Source: Lagopus muta (taxonomy: Eukaryota; Chordata; Aves; Galliformes; Phasianidae). From it: 64,000 nt of DNA. The DNA is taken from positions 17,025,219 to 17,089,218 of the forward strand of contig NC_064444.1 of assembly GCF_023343835.1 (NCBI RefSeq), read 5' to 3'. Numbering within the stretch: position 1 is the stretch's first letter; the number at the start of each line of letters is the position of its first letter. Positions 37,342 to 56,758 of the stretch are shown piece by piece. Both the position numbers and the translations under genes were made by a program. The notes under the pieces are model-generated. The model made no database searches and was not told the DNA's origin. It saw only the letters and a program-made list of their open reading frames with translations.

Positions 37342-37347
37342 AATAAA
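37342..37347 (+). promoter_or_regulatory. Polyadenylation signal of DOK4
   Basis: AATAAA about 1.05 kb after the DOK4 stop, giving a 3' UTR of about 1.1 kb. Confidence 0.65.
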
Positions 37348-37369
37348 CAACCCTTATCCACCCTTCCTG

Positions 37370-38135
37370 TTTGTCTGTTCCATCCAAAGGCGCTTGGGAA
37401 GTACGTGTTGGAGTATCGCATGCCAGAGAGCCAAAAATGCTGAGCAGGGGAGATTTCCTCATGCTACAGGCAGCGTGTTTGGCTCAAAGCTTTGTTCTGC
37501 CTGCAAGGACATTCCAAAGGAAGCCCTGAAAGAGCCGAGGAGGGGAGAGGGGCACAGCAAGTCCTGCTCACACTCTTAGCAGTATCACCGAGGAGCTCAC
37601 CTCATATCCTGAGTGCTGAGGAAGGGGAGAAGGAAATGGGCAGTTCTTGGAGCCTTCCAGCCACTGTTGTGGCTCAGCACACAGCCAGCTCAGCCCCTGC
37701 ATGCTGCAGGCACAGCCAGAGCTGTTTGTAACCAGCTGGGGTTACTAGGGACAGCCTCTCCCAAACCCCATGACATACAGATTACAGGGCACAGGGGTAG
37801 AGTCTGCTCCAAAGGAGCCTTTAAACACAGCTAAGGCTCCCTGGCCCCCCTTCCCTGCCACACTGCCTCATGTGACGTGGCTCTTAGCAGCCCAGCCTTG
37901 AACATCTGCTTTAAACACAGTGCTGGAACTCTAAGGGACAGCATTACCTGCTGCAGGGGTTCTGGCATCCTTAGTAGATCACAGACCTTAGCAGGTCAAG
38001 AGCAGCAATTGGCAGTTACAGAGCAATGCTCGCTCCGAAGCAGGTCTCATTAAGTTAATGTCTAGTGGAGAGAACTAAACGATGTGTTATCTCCTCCTGC
38101 ACGGATGAGCTTTCAGGGACGACTGAACACAGGGG
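37370..38135. other. Convergent spacer DOK4 / POLR2C
   Basis: Separates the 3' ends of DOK4 (+) and POLR2C (-). No gene or recognisable repeat is seen. Confidence 0.55.
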
Positions 38136-38142
38136 TTTAGAC

Positions 38143-38148
38143 TTTATT
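38143..38148 (-). promoter_or_regulatory. Polyadenylation signal of POLR2C
   Basis: AATAAA on the minus strand about 320 bases after the POLR2C stop. Confidence 0.65.
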
Positions 38149-38466
38149 CAGTACAGGAATAGACATACAAACAGGACAGGGTTGTGTAACTGAGGTACAC
38201 GCTTCCCAATCCCAAACACTATGTGACTACAGTCCAAAACTCTGGCCTCAGAGACAAAGCCCGTCCCTACCCCAGCAAAGACTTTGTTCCTGCTTTACCC
38301 TATGTGTCACCATGGCTTTCTCTGAGAAGTGTTGCTGACAAGCAGATCTGCACCAGGAGAGGCAGAGGGAGATGAGGAAACAATCCCTCAGCCCAGAGTG
38401 CTGCCAGGCAGAGGCAAGAACCTTCTGCACCACTGCTGCCTGGACAATCTCCTGCAAAGGGCCACT

Positions 38467-45432
<6,966 letters not shown>

Positions 45433-48400
45433 TCAGCGGCGCTGGTTCAGCCCCGTCAGGTTGGTGATCTGTGGGCGCAGAAGATGGGGCACTGTCAGAC
45501 CCAGGCAGTGGGGGGAGCGCAGCAGGGTGCGGGTAACCCGCAATGGGCCCCGCAGTGGTGTAGAATCCCGATTAGAAGGGGCTCGTACTGCTCGTGGAGT
45601 CGCTGGCTCCATGGCACCGCCCAAACCCTGTGTCTGTGCTGGGAAATGCTCCCATGCTCCAACCGTAACTGCAGGTGGAGGTAGAAATGCTTGAGAGCTG
45701 CTGCAAATAGTGAAAACCAGGTCTAGTTTATGCAACAGGCAGTTTGGCTTTCTCGTGTTGTTGATCATGAGCTCATCCTGCAGCTCTGGACTTCGTTTTA
45801 TGCTGTATTACAACTCTTTTCAGCGCAGAAAAGCAATCTGGGCCCAAACTACCAAGAAAATCATCTTTATGAGCATTTAAGCTACAAAGAACAACTTTTC
45901 TTTATGCTGTCATTTAGATTAAAGAGGGAAGACACGCTAGTGTTAAGTGTGGAAGGGAGCATAAAGATTCTGCCCTCACGGCCTCGCTGACTTCAGCATT
46001 ACTTACAGTAGCTGCAGCTCCCATCAGGCCCTGGGCAAGTGCTTTGCCAGTTGACTGTACCTAGGAGACAGGAGAATTAGCTTTCCTCTGCAGTTACACT
46101 TATGGGTACCCAAACACAAAGATGCCAACAAACATGCATTTGCTACAGGAAGGTGCTGATAAGCCAAGCGCTGCAGATGAAGGCTACCCGAAGATAAGAA
46201 ACAAGGGATTTCCTGGGAGCAGCACACAGCTCCTAATCATCACATCAGTCAAAGAAGGGCACCTACATCTTATTTTACTGCAGCATACATAAGCAATGAC
46301 TGATGCAGAACTGCAGTACACCAGGGGTCTTTCAGCAAGCGTGAGATGGAACAGCCAGCCTTGTCTGCACACACACTGGTACGTGGGGGATGCTGTGTGT
46401 GCCTGGCACACAGTGTTACCTGCTGAGCTGCACTGCTCATGTTCATGGCATCAGCTACTCTGTTTTCCAGGAAACGCCACGTGTCTTCGAAGTCAGGGGA
46501 CGTATCCTGCATCATCACCAGTTCTGTGGTGTTGTAGATGCCAGTGAGCACGGCCCGGCGAGTGTACCAGTTAAACTGCAAGGGCATGGATTGAGAGAGA
46601 GATGAGCTGAGCACGGGGCACAAAAGCGGCCCTGCAGAACCACAAGGGAAAACAACACGCCATCTCCTCATCGTTAGCAACTGGGCTGCCTCTGGTCAGA
46701 GAAACTGCTCAGTAAACAGCCCTCGGACAACGCATTCCTTCCTGACAAAGTGCAGCTCGCCTCTGTGATGCAATGGGCTGCCAGCCAGCACGGACATCTG
46801 ACAGCACAGCTGCTCCTGTGGCAGCAGGCAGAGATTGTGAGTACTGCCTATAAAACCACAGAACTGCCTGCTTCTAGTTGCAAGCATGCACCTACAGCAA
46901 ATGTACCCAGCTGGTCGGCTGCGTTGTGCGAGGGTTGAGCTTTGCCTTAAAGGCTGCTAGCAGGAGATGCAACGCTCAGATTCCAGACCTGACGGCTGTA
47001 TTTAGAACTGAACTCCAAGTGCAGTTTGCACAAGGTGCAAAAGTGTAGAAAGGGGACAAAGTGATGACAGAACTGTGCAAGGGATCACAGAGATGCACCT
47101 TTACCAAATCATATTGCTGGAATACCAGTATTGCCTGCTCTGTCACTGGATGTGTCATACACTGCTGGCAGCAGTGCTGTAGGATGTATTACACCAACAG
47201 GTTACACAGTGCAAAAATGCACAGCTACCTTCAACTCTTCAGCTTTTCCAGTTGCTCTGGATTCACTAACAGACAAAATGTGTTTGTTTAAAAACAGGTC
47301 TTCAGCTTCATTCGCTGCTTCCTTCATTACGGTGATTAAAATTTACAAGTGCCTGGAAAAAAATACTGTCTGTTCCATTCATGATTATAGTGCAACAGGG
47401 GAATGGAAACACTAATTTACTTTGGAAAACAGTCAGATGGAAAGCTGTGCTGTCTGCATCACCACTCACAAACTGGACGAGGTGATGTGAGTGGTCACCG
47501 TTTGCAGGCGGATCTCCGATGCATCTGAGACCAAACTCCTGCTCCTTGTGTAGCATCCCACAAAAGCAGTGAGGAAACTGAGTCTGTTTGACCTTCATAA
47601 GCCATAAGGGACTTGCAGTTCCTGATGCAATCACAGTCTTTCAGGTTTTCTTTTTCTAGATTATTCCTTTAATTTTTTTTTGTCCTCTATTTATTTTCCA
47701 CTGCAGTAACTTCTCTTTCATACTCAGATAAAAGCAGTTTATTAAAGTAGTTTGTTAAATGGTTCATGCAGCTTTTCCCTACATCTATATGAATTAAAAT
47801 AATTTATTAATTGTTTTAACTAAGGTTATAATTTCCTTTTATTCCCTGCCAGAGAGATGAAAGCTTTAATAAGCTACTTGTATTTTTAGGTAGATTCTTT
47901 AAAGTTTTCAAGTTAAATCTGTGAATGCTGCTGTTGCTGGAAGAGGCAACTGCTTGCTAACTGAATTGGATCCACTTCTCAGTCTCAAAATCTCAACAAT
48001 TTTGTCTGTCTCCCCCAAAAAGAATGCTGATTAATTGAAAGCAGGTCCTTTTAATTTGCACAACTCCCATTGGAAATAATTTGCCCTACTGGCTTCTGTG
48101 TCTTGTTGGAAACTATAGTACAGCTTCTGAAGACCTTTGGGGACTTCTGAAAGCATCTCCTTCATTCAAAAAATGGATTGTATCAAGAGACCCAGCTCAA
48201 TGCCTGTTCCTACTTGTCATTTTCCTGAGGTGCAGATGGGCAGAAGGAGCCTCTCTGCAAGGTGCAAGGACTTACATCTGTGGACTGGTCTCCAGCATGG
48301 TGCCATATATCATCAATCATGCTGGTGAGGAGGTTGAGGCTCGAAGGGATGTTATGTGGGAGCAAGAGGACGCTGACAGCCTGAGAAAGAAATACGCAGA

Positions 48401-51400
48401 TAAATGGAAGAATCAAAGAGAGGAGGATGTTGTGTGGAAACAGATCAATGTTTCTCTGCTGTGTTATCTTTTCTTGTTGCTGCTGACTGGCCTCCAGCTC
48501 CCAGTGAGACCTCCAAGCTCTATTTACTGGCACTGGCCTTTCCAAGCAGCAAGACTTGCACAGAGCACACAGTGCAGCAGCTCAGCTCATGACTCAGCCG
48601 TGCTCATGACACCAGTGCTCCTGTGTTGGCTCCCTGAGCTGCCTCTCCAGGCACAGAAACGGCACAGGCCAAGATGACTCACCCCTGTGCTGCGTCCCTG
48701 CGGGAAGGGAGGCAAACCTCGTTTCTCTGAATTTGACTTTGAACTCAAAGCAGCTATGAAAGGCAGAACAGCCAGCCATAATGGCCCTCCTGAGCTCCTG
48801 CAGCCTTTGAAAATACTAACAACGCCCGGAGAGTTTCAAACCACCCCCATCCTTCACCAGACAAGCTATGCTAATCTGTAACAAAAAACATGAATCCTAT
48901 CTTCTCTCTCTGCAAGGAGAGTTGGGTTCAGCCACCCAGAGGCCAGCAGTGACTCTGGACAGGAAAGGCTAATTTTGCAGTGACCTTTGCAGCCCGAGAT
49001 TGGGAACTTTGTTATTGTGGCTGCAATTCCTTTCTGATCTTGCAAAGAATAACTTGAAACTTCCATAAGAATTTTGAAGCATAGAGGCTTCCCAGTACAC
49101 AGAGCTATCCTCAGGTTGTCAAGGGTTTGCTACCTGCCAATAGTAAGCAGGCAGTTTCTTGCAACAAAGCAGTAATTCTGCATTTACAATCATCAGATGA
49201 TCCCAGTGCTGCTAGAACAATGCTGCAGGGAGCCTGACACTGCAGTGACACTGTAAATACAGCTGAGCAGACACCCAAGTGTTATTCCCCGGGGATCCCA
49301 GATGGGTGGAGTGAAAAACAGAGAGGTTTGCCTTTCTGGAAAGGCAAGAAATAGTTGTTCTAAAGAGACTGCCTTCCTCCAGGGCTGCTGTCCTCTTGAA
49401 GGCTGTGAATCATTTGAAACCAGCCAGGGTTTCACTTACAACCTTGACCTATTCTGGTGGAGACCATGTTGAAGGCCACAGGGTGTTTTAAAAGCACACA
49501 CACGCAATCCTTATATTCGTTTTGTACCTGTGGCCATTTCTCAATATATGGAATCACCATCCTCAGCCTGGCTTCCACAGCATCTCTCAGGAATTGCTCC
49601 ATAGGCTTCTTCCTACAAAGCACATCCAAGATAAACAATTATCAACTTGAGAGATCAGTCATTTTCCCACCTCGGTGACAGAGATGCCAAGTATTACGTA
49701 TCCTCTATGCCTGTACTAACTCTCCATCTGGGAAGCTGGTATGGTTTGGGTAAATTCTTTACGTTCTTTACTTAAAAGTATCCAGTGTGGCTGGGATGGC
49801 TAGTGCCTGCCAAGGAAGATGTCTCTTTATACCCAATACTCACTCTGCCTGGCCCAGCTGCACTAGTTTTTGTTCCTCCTCCAGCAGGTCAGACAGCTTG
49901 GAGTTGCACTGAGACACAAAGTGCAGGATCAGCTCACTGCCGTCACTCTGAAACATCCCTGCAGCAGCAGCAGAGAGATTAAGGGTCTGCAGGGAGAAGG
50001 GGAGAAGCACAGACCAGGTCACACTAAGCAAGATCCAGCCAGGAAGTACGTTGTATTTATTCTGCACGTGATGCTATACGATTTAAAACAAAACAATACT
50101 GCATTAAAAAAGCTCTTTCTGTATGTATTTTTCTCTCTTTGGGATCACTGTGTTGTGCCTGAGTGTAATTCTGACAGTGTTACCCTGCATTAGTTGGGAT
50201 TTGTTCCTGCCCAGTACCATCTGCTGACCGGGATACACGGCCCAAGCGTATGTGGGGGAAGCATGCAGGCCTGGCTGTATTTGAACTTCATCTGGTTCTT
50301 TGCTTCTCTCCCACATACCTTGGCTCCCTCTGCAATGGCTTCAGCTGTCCAGCCATGTTCAGGCACAAACTCCAGCGCTGCTGTGAGGATTCGTTGCTGC
50401 AGCTGCTCCTCGCTCTCATAGTCCTCTGACTCCTGGCCGCCCTGGCCAGTGTAACTATGAGAAGGCATTGGTACAGTGAGGGAACGTCACCACCACGCAC
50501 AGCAACCTGGGCTCTGCCAGCTGCTCGCTGTGTGTGGACACGTCCCAAGGTCTGCTCATAGCAGACATCTCACCTCCTCCTGTAAAATCCTTCCCTCTCC
50601 TTCCCAGAAAAGGGATTCCTAATGACCCTTCACCATGAGAGGAGAGGGAAATAAGAGAAAGCTCAATCCAAATGGTGACGTGGAGACCAGCTGGCCTCAG
50701 ATAACACACTTCTTAAAAAATAAAACAAAAAACGACTAAACTAACTCTAGGTTTTTCCAGTGGGGCCTTTGGTTACACACACATACACACCACAACTGCA
50801 GATTTACAAAGAAATCCAGCAGTGAGGGCTGGTGCTCCCCCATGAATGCAAGTCCCATCCCAGGTCCTTGATGGATGGTGGTGTTGGCACTGCCACAGCT
50901 TCTTGAGGCCAAGGCCACGTTAACCCTACAGGCAGCACTAGAGAGAGACACACAGAGCTCTGAGCAGCACTACAGAGAGCAGCTGAGATACCTGTGCTGC
51001 GGACTGCCCGCCTCCTGCTCCTGGTGGGGATCTGCCTGTTGTGGGTCAAACTGCTGCTGTGAGGACGGTGATGGTGGGTCCTTCCTCTGCTCCTCTGAGG
51101 CTCTTCTCAGTGCAGCTGAGGCATGGAGGCCTCGCTGGGGTGCATACAGCTGGCACCTGAGTCCTGAAAGGGAAATCAGGGCTGGGACGTGTCCCTCCAA
51201 CACAAGGTAAAATCATAGAATTACAGAATGGCTTAGATTGGAATGGACCTAAAAGATCATCCAGTTCCAACACGTTCTGTAAGCTGGTTGCTCGCCCCAG
51301 CTCAGGCTGCCCACAGCCTGATCCAGCTTGGCCTTGAACACCTCCAGGGATGGATGGGGCACCCACAGCTCTGGGCAGCTGTTCCAGCTCCTCATTGCCC

Positions 51401-52135
51401 TCTGAGTAAAGCACGGTGTCCTGACATCTGACCTAAACCTCCCCTCTGTTAATTTAAAGCCATTCCCCCTTGTCCTGCTGCTATCTACCCCTCCAAAGAG
51501 TTGCCTTCCCTCCTGTCTGTAGGCTCCCTTTAGGTACTGAAGGTTGCAATGAGGTCACCCTGCAGCCTTCTTTTCTCCAGGTTGAATAAGCCCAGCTCCC
51601 TCAGCCTGTCCTCATAGGGGAGGTGCTCCAGCCCCCTGTCCAGTCACCTTTGTGCCCTCCTCTGGGCCCTCTCCAACAGCTCTCTGTCTTGTTTGTACTG
51701 GGGGCTCCAGACCTGGACTCAGTACTGCAGATAGGGCCTCACAAGAGCAGAGCAGAGGGGGACGATCACCTCCCTGTCCCTGCTGGCCTCTTCTGACGGA
51801 GTCGCTCCCTGTCCCGCTCCTAACTCCCCTCACGCACACGAAGGCGGCACTCGCTCTCCCTGCCGCATCCCCTCACTCCCAGGCAGCGACGCGCAGCCCC
51901 TGCGACAAACACCGGGAGACCCCGCAGCTCCACAGCGCCCCCTCGCGGCACCGCTCCGCTGCCCTTCACCTCACCTTGCCCCGCCCCGGCCCCGCCCCAC
52001 GCACGGCCACGCTCGCGGCCCCACGCGGGCACGCGCCCCCTTCACCCGTCGCGCTCCGCGCGCTCCCTCACCCGCGCGGCCCCGCCACAGCCGCCAGCCC
52101 GCACGCCGCAGGCCGCTTGCCGCCGCCGCCGCCAT
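45433..52135 (-). CDS. COQ9: Coenzyme Q biosynthesis protein COQ9, mitochondrial
   Basis: Nine exons: 52072-52135, 50992-51163, 50319-50454, 49844-49986, 49528-49612, 48276-48380, 46420-46575, 46007-46060, 45433-45468. They give 316 residues; I recall 318 in human. The N-terminus ([20 protein letters not shown]) is Ala/Arg-rich without acidic residues, as expected of a mitochondrial presequence. A low-complexity Gln/Pro linker follows, then the TetR-like helical domain ([20 protein letters not shown] through the [14 protein letters not shown] region), and a lipid-binding amphipathic C-terminal part ending [14 protein letters not shown]9 binds isoprenoid intermediates and presents them to the hydroxylase COQ7 in the ubiquinone synthesis complex. 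It is divergent with CIAPIN1 and tandem with POLR2C, as in human. Confidence 0.97.
46576..48275. other. COQ9 intron 6 (long, AT-rich)
   Basis: A 1.7 kb intron. It is AT-rich around 47640-47990 and has no recognisable repeat or embedded gene. Confidence 0.6.
51210..51797 (-). mobile_element. CR1 LINE 3' end, antisense, about 590 bases
   Basis: The best-preserved CR1 in the window. It begins with the antisense tail AATCATAGAATTACAGAATG and continues through TCCAGTTCCAACAC, GGCCTTGAACACCTCCAGGG, CCCCTCTGTTAATTTAAAGCC and CAGCCTGTCCTCATAGGGGAG to CTCACAAGAGCAGAGCAGAG and CTGGCCTCTT. It is 5'-truncated, as usual for CR1. It lies in COQ9 intron 1, sense-oriented with COQ9, and ends about 275 bases inside the COQ9 first exon. 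Confidence 0.95.
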
Positions 52136-52330
52136 CTTGGAAGCGGGCAGCGGCGGTGACGCAAGGGGCGGTGCGTGATGACGTCAGAGCGGGACGGGGG
52201 CGCCGGGCGAGCGTGTAGAGGTGAGCGGGACGGCGGCGAACGAGAGCTTCGCTTCGGTGCTGGGTTGGCTCTCGCCGCCCCGCCTGACCGCCGCGCTCCG
52301 TTCCTCTGCCAGGTGGAGATGGAGGAGTTC
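52000..52330. promoter_or_regulatory. Shared divergent promoter of COQ9 and CIAPIN1
   Basis: A CpG island centred between the COQ9 ATG (52135, -) and the end of the CIAPIN1 non-coding exon 1 (donor at 52220/52221). The core holds a perfect palindromic cAMP-response element, TGACGTCA, at 52179-52186. GGGGCGG-type GC boxes lie beside it. The COQ9 start context AAGATGGCGGC is a YY1-type motif overlapping the ATG. There is no TATA box. Two housekeeping mitochondrial/Fe-S genes driven from under 100 bases of DNA is the expected vertebrate arrangement for this pair. Confidence 0.8.
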
Positions 52331-55300
52331 GGCGTCGCCGCAGGGCAGCGCGTGGCCGTCATATGGGACGGATCCTCGCCGGTGGGAGCGCTGAAGGGCT
52401 TGGTGGATTCCGTCCGGGCCTCGGTGGGAGCTGACGGTCGTGTGGCCGTGGAGAACGTTAACCAGCTGTCTCAGTGTAAGAACCACCTCAGTTTCTCGCT
52501 GTCTGCCTTAAAAGGAGAAGGGAGTTCTGCTTTCTGAGCTCGTGTGTTCCCTGGTTTGTAAGTCAGGCAGCAGCCGTGGTTAATAGCTGGCAGTAGAGCA
52601 GTGCAGCAGTAGAGCAGCACAGCAATAGAGCAGTGCAGCAATACTGGTGTGTTCCCTGCTGGTGTTTCAGCCAGCACTGCTGCTCAGTTTGGGGCACCTC
52701 AATGTGTCCAGAGAGCAGAGCGGAGCTGCAGGGGGTCTGAGCACAGCTGTGGGAGTGGCTGAGGGAATGGGGTGGTCGTTTGGAGAAGAGGAGCTCATGG
52801 ATCTGCAGTCCTGACAGGAGGATGTGGGGAGGAGCCAGCCTTTCTCCCAGGTGACAGCGATAGGGTGGAAAGTAATTTCTTGGAGTTGTTGAGGGGAGGT
52901 TCAAGTTGGTTATAAGGAAAAAAGCATCTTCTCACAGCAGTGATTCACTGACATGGGTTCCCATGGCAGTGGCTGAGTCACCATCCCTGGAGGTGTTCAC
53001 GAAATGTGGATGTGTAATACCTAAGGACGTGGTTAGTGGGCAGTGTTGGTGGTAGGCAGACAGCTGGACTAGTTCATCTTAGAGCCCTTTCCAACCTTAA
53101 TGATTCTGTGATCCAGTTACTGCTGTTGTACATAGGTACGAGAGATGAGGGGGGAGGCAGAACTGATCATTAAGCAAATATTTATGAGTGTGTATGTGCA
53201 TAACATTGTACTGTCTTCATCTCTCTCTCTCTGCAGCGGCTCACAGGGAGTCCAGTTTCGATGTGGTTCTCTCTGGTGTGGTACCAGGCAGCACAGCGCA
53301 GCACAGTGCAGAGGTACTGGCAGAAATAGCTCGAATACTGAAGCCTGGGGGTCGTGTCCTCCTGAAAGAACCCGTGCTGACAGAATCAGGTAAGAGAATC
53401 TGCATCAGCCTCGCTTTCGTGGCAGCAAAGGAATTCCTGCGAGAATTAGGCTGAAATGAAAGGCAGCAGGAGCACTGGCTGACAGATTTTCGTTATCCTG
53501 AAGTGCTAATGTGAATAGTAAAGGGTTTATCTTGTTTAAGACATGTGAAGTCTGCAGTAGGTGGAGTGTCTTATTCCAGAAAACACATCTGTCAGGCTGG
53601 GATTTGGGTGGATTTGCAGTAAAGTGCAATTGGGACTATTAAAAGGTGTCTAAGAGAAGAAGCCCATGATGAATTTTGGGTTAAACAGTGAGTAATAGAG
53701 TAACAGAGAGTAATTGCCTACTAGAGCAAGGCTCTGGAGTATTATGGTTTTGAATATAGCAATCATTATCAGTTTATGCTTTGAAAAATTCACGAGTTGT
53801 TCATTGCAATATGTGAAAGTGTTTGGGGGATTTTGTTGTTTTGTGGTTTTGGTGTGTGGTTTGTTTGTTTGTTTTTTCTTTTAATATTGATGTTAATTGA
53901 GTTGAGGAAGGTTTTGGCATATGTAGAACAGATCTGGAGCTAGAACCACCTTTATGTTCTCAAGCCACTTTTCCAATGAACAAGCTGCTCTGTTCTGTTC
54001 CTGCTTTTACTGGAGGGGGCCCGCTTTAGAGCTATGGTTTGAGTACTTTGTAAGGGTCTCTTGCTCTTGGAGGTTCCAAGCACCACATCTGGTTTTCAGC
54101 GACCGCTGTTCTTGTTCTTCTTGCTATTTCCTGCTTTTGTGTCTTCCAGGTAACAACAGCGGGATCAAGACAGCAGCCAAACTCCCTGCAGCTCTGACTC
54201 TCTCTGGGCTGGTGGAAGTGAAGGAGGTATGTTTGTACTGATTGCTTTCAGAATAAAAGCAATAGTTCTGCTGTTACCTAAAAGTAGATGAGGACTTGAT
54301 GGGTAGCAAGGTGTTTAGCTGCCCTGGTTCACCATGGATGTTCATGGGTGCTGTCTGCCCCGGCCTTTTCTTCCTGCAAAGGTGGTGTTATTCTTTAGGG
54401 TTGAAGACAAGAGGGAACCTGTCTTCTATTATGCCTGCTGGTTCACTCCATGCTGATCAGCCCTTTGTGTTGCACTGCAGCTGGGACTGACTCTTCTGTT
54501 CTCTTCTGTTCTGAGGGATAAGCAACTGGAGCCAGACACAACTGATTATCTGTGTTCACAGGAGTGGTGGATGGGGCACTGAAATAAGGGGGCTCAATGT
54601 GAGAGTAACCAAAGATCTTGCATTGCAGCTGCGGAAGGAACCTCTGACTGCAGAGGAGGCCCAGTCAGTCCGAGAGCATTTGGGCTACCAAGGCAATGAC
54701 CTTCTCATTGTTCAGATAGAAGGCAGGAAACCCAATTTTGAAGTGGGATCTTCAAGTCAACTCAAACTATCCTTTGCCAAGAAAACAAGTCCTTCAGGTA
54801 AGGCGTGATGTGAGCTGAAAGTGGGAATTGCCCTTCTCTGAAGTGACCAGCATCCCTGTGGTAGGGAGTGCTACCTAAATGTCTGTGGAGTGGGGCTTTC
54901 CAAAGTTGTCTGAACTCTCATTGCTGGAAATAGATGGGGCAGTGGCTGGGGTACTTACTGCTTCTTGTTTTGTTTTGGATCCAGGAAAGCCCTCTGTGGA
55001 CCCAGCTACTGCTAAGCTGTGGACGCTGTCTGCCAGTGATATGAATGATGAAGAGATGGTATCCATTTTTTTTTGTGAGACCTTGCTGTCATTCCTTCTC
55101 TCTTCTTTTCTATTCTAGCTAATTTCAGTCATTCCTCTTGGGAAGCTTTACAACTTCAGAGGTACAAAAGCATCCCCAGTGCAAAATTTCTCAGCTGCTG
55201 TTTGAGGTGTTGGGTGCCCACAGGTGTGGTGAGAATTGAGGGAAAGGCATTGTTGAGAGGGAATGTTTGCAGTGCTAGTGCTACAGCAAGTGGTGTTTCT

Positions 55301-56758
55301 GTGAGTGTAACAGCAATGTCATTCCCTACTGACAAGTCAATTTGTTGTGTGTGTTCTTCCATGGTATATTCCAGGATCTTTTGGACTCTGATGAGCTGTT
55401 GGATTCAGAGGATTTGAAAAAGCCAGATCCAGCCTCTCTCAGAGCTCCGTCCTGCAAAGAAAAGGGCAAAAAGAAAGCCTGCAAGAACTGGTCAGTGTTG
55501 GGATTAGCATGTCAGTGTGCCTCCTAACTCACAGCAATGGAACCTTAGAGTTGGATGTTTTTAAAAAAGATTGTGGGAAAGCATAATTCACTTGATTCGT
55601 GTCCTTTCCTTATCTTGGCTATCTGAAGGTAAATCCAAACACAGTGAGCATTGGCCAGCTGTGCCAGAACTGTTACAAACTGCCATACTGGTGTGACCAG
55701 CAGTCTTCTTGGAGGTAGCTACGCAGTTTGTGCAGCCTTCACTAAAATCCTATTCCCACTGATTTTAAGGAGGAACAGTTTATGTGGTTTAACTGCTTTA
55801 GAGTCATTTCCTTCTTGCTTCAGCTGGAGGAGTGTGCTTCAACACTTGTTTTGCAAATTGGTATTGGAGAACAAAGTACAGAGCATGAGAGTCCCAGAGC
55901 CAGCTGTGTTGTGTGGCAAAGTGAGGGCTGTTGCATGAGAGCAGTTTTGGAACATGGCTTTTAAATCGGAACGATGCGAGTGACTTCTTTCTTTTCTACA
56001 GCACGTGTGGCCTGGCTGAAGAGCTGGAACAGGAGAAGAAGAGCTCGCAGCCCAAATCTGCCTGTGGAAATGTAAATAGTCATTTTGTTTGTATATTGTG
56101 GTTTGCAGGGTGCAGTCTGTGTCTGAGAACAGTTTTCTCTGATGACTGCTCACTAAAGCAGCTGCTTACTGCTTTTAAAACACTGCCTGCTTCTGCACAG
56201 CTTCTGCCTTTACCATCTCACCTCTTAGAACGGCCCCTGTGCTCTGCACCAGTTTGTTGTGTGCCTACAGTGCGAGTGCCACCTTCACAGGAGGCAGAGT
56301 AGACAGTGACCCTGTGCTTCACTTGCTCACCAGTGGTCTCCTTAGGGAAGATCACCTTATGGGAGTACAGTTAGGGAGCTGCTAAAGCCCAGCACACAGC
56401 TGTGCCTAGGCAGAGCTGCCCTCCTGTAGGGCTGGGCTGGAAACTTGGTTCCTGTGTGTGAGTGCAGTGCCCTGCACCAGCTCTGTTACCTGCTAAACAA
56501 GACGTGCCCAGAGGAGGTGGAAGGGAAGTGGTTTCTGTGCTGGCATATGCTGAGGAGCAGGTCATTTCTCTAGGTGGAAAAAGCATGTAACGGGAGCAGA
56601 GAGCTGAGAGTTGCCATGATGATAAGTGTTTTCCTGTCTCTTGGCAGTGCTACCTGGGGGATGCATTCCGCTGTGCCAGTTGCCCTTACCTGGGGATGCC
56701 TGCCTTCAAGCCTGGAGAGAAGATCCTGCTGAAAGAGAACCAGCTGCACGATGCCTAA
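52319..56758 (+). CDS. CIAPIN1: Anamorsin, cytosolic Fe-S cluster assembly factor
   Basis: Eight coding exons: 52319-52475, 53237-53389, 54150-54226, 54629-54797, 54985-55058, 55375-55490, 56002-56071, 56648-56758, after a non-coding exon ending at 52220. They give 308 residues; I recall 312 in human. The N-terminal methyltransferase-like domain runs to about residue 170, followed by an acidic linker. The C-terminal CIAPIN1 domain carries both iron-sulfur motifs intact: C-x8-C-x2-C-x-C (C237, C246, C249, C251) and C-x2-C-x7-C-x2-C (C270, C273, C281, C284). It accepts electrons from NDOR1 and passes them to cytosolic Fe-S assembly; it is also described as anti-apoptotic. The ATG lies six bases into exon 2, so the leader is short. 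Confidence 0.98.
52585..52655. repeat. Short GCAGTAGAGCAGT tandem repeat
   Basis: About 70 bases of near-repeats of AGCAGTGCAGCARTAGAGC in CIAPIN1 intron 2. Confidence 0.7.
52780..53118 (+). mobile_element. CR1 LINE 3' end
   Basis: Sense CR1 in a CIAPIN1 intron: GGGGAGGTTCAAGTTGGTTA, CCCTGGAGGTGTTCACG and the terminal CCTTTCCAACCTTAATGATTCTGTG. Confidence 0.88.
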
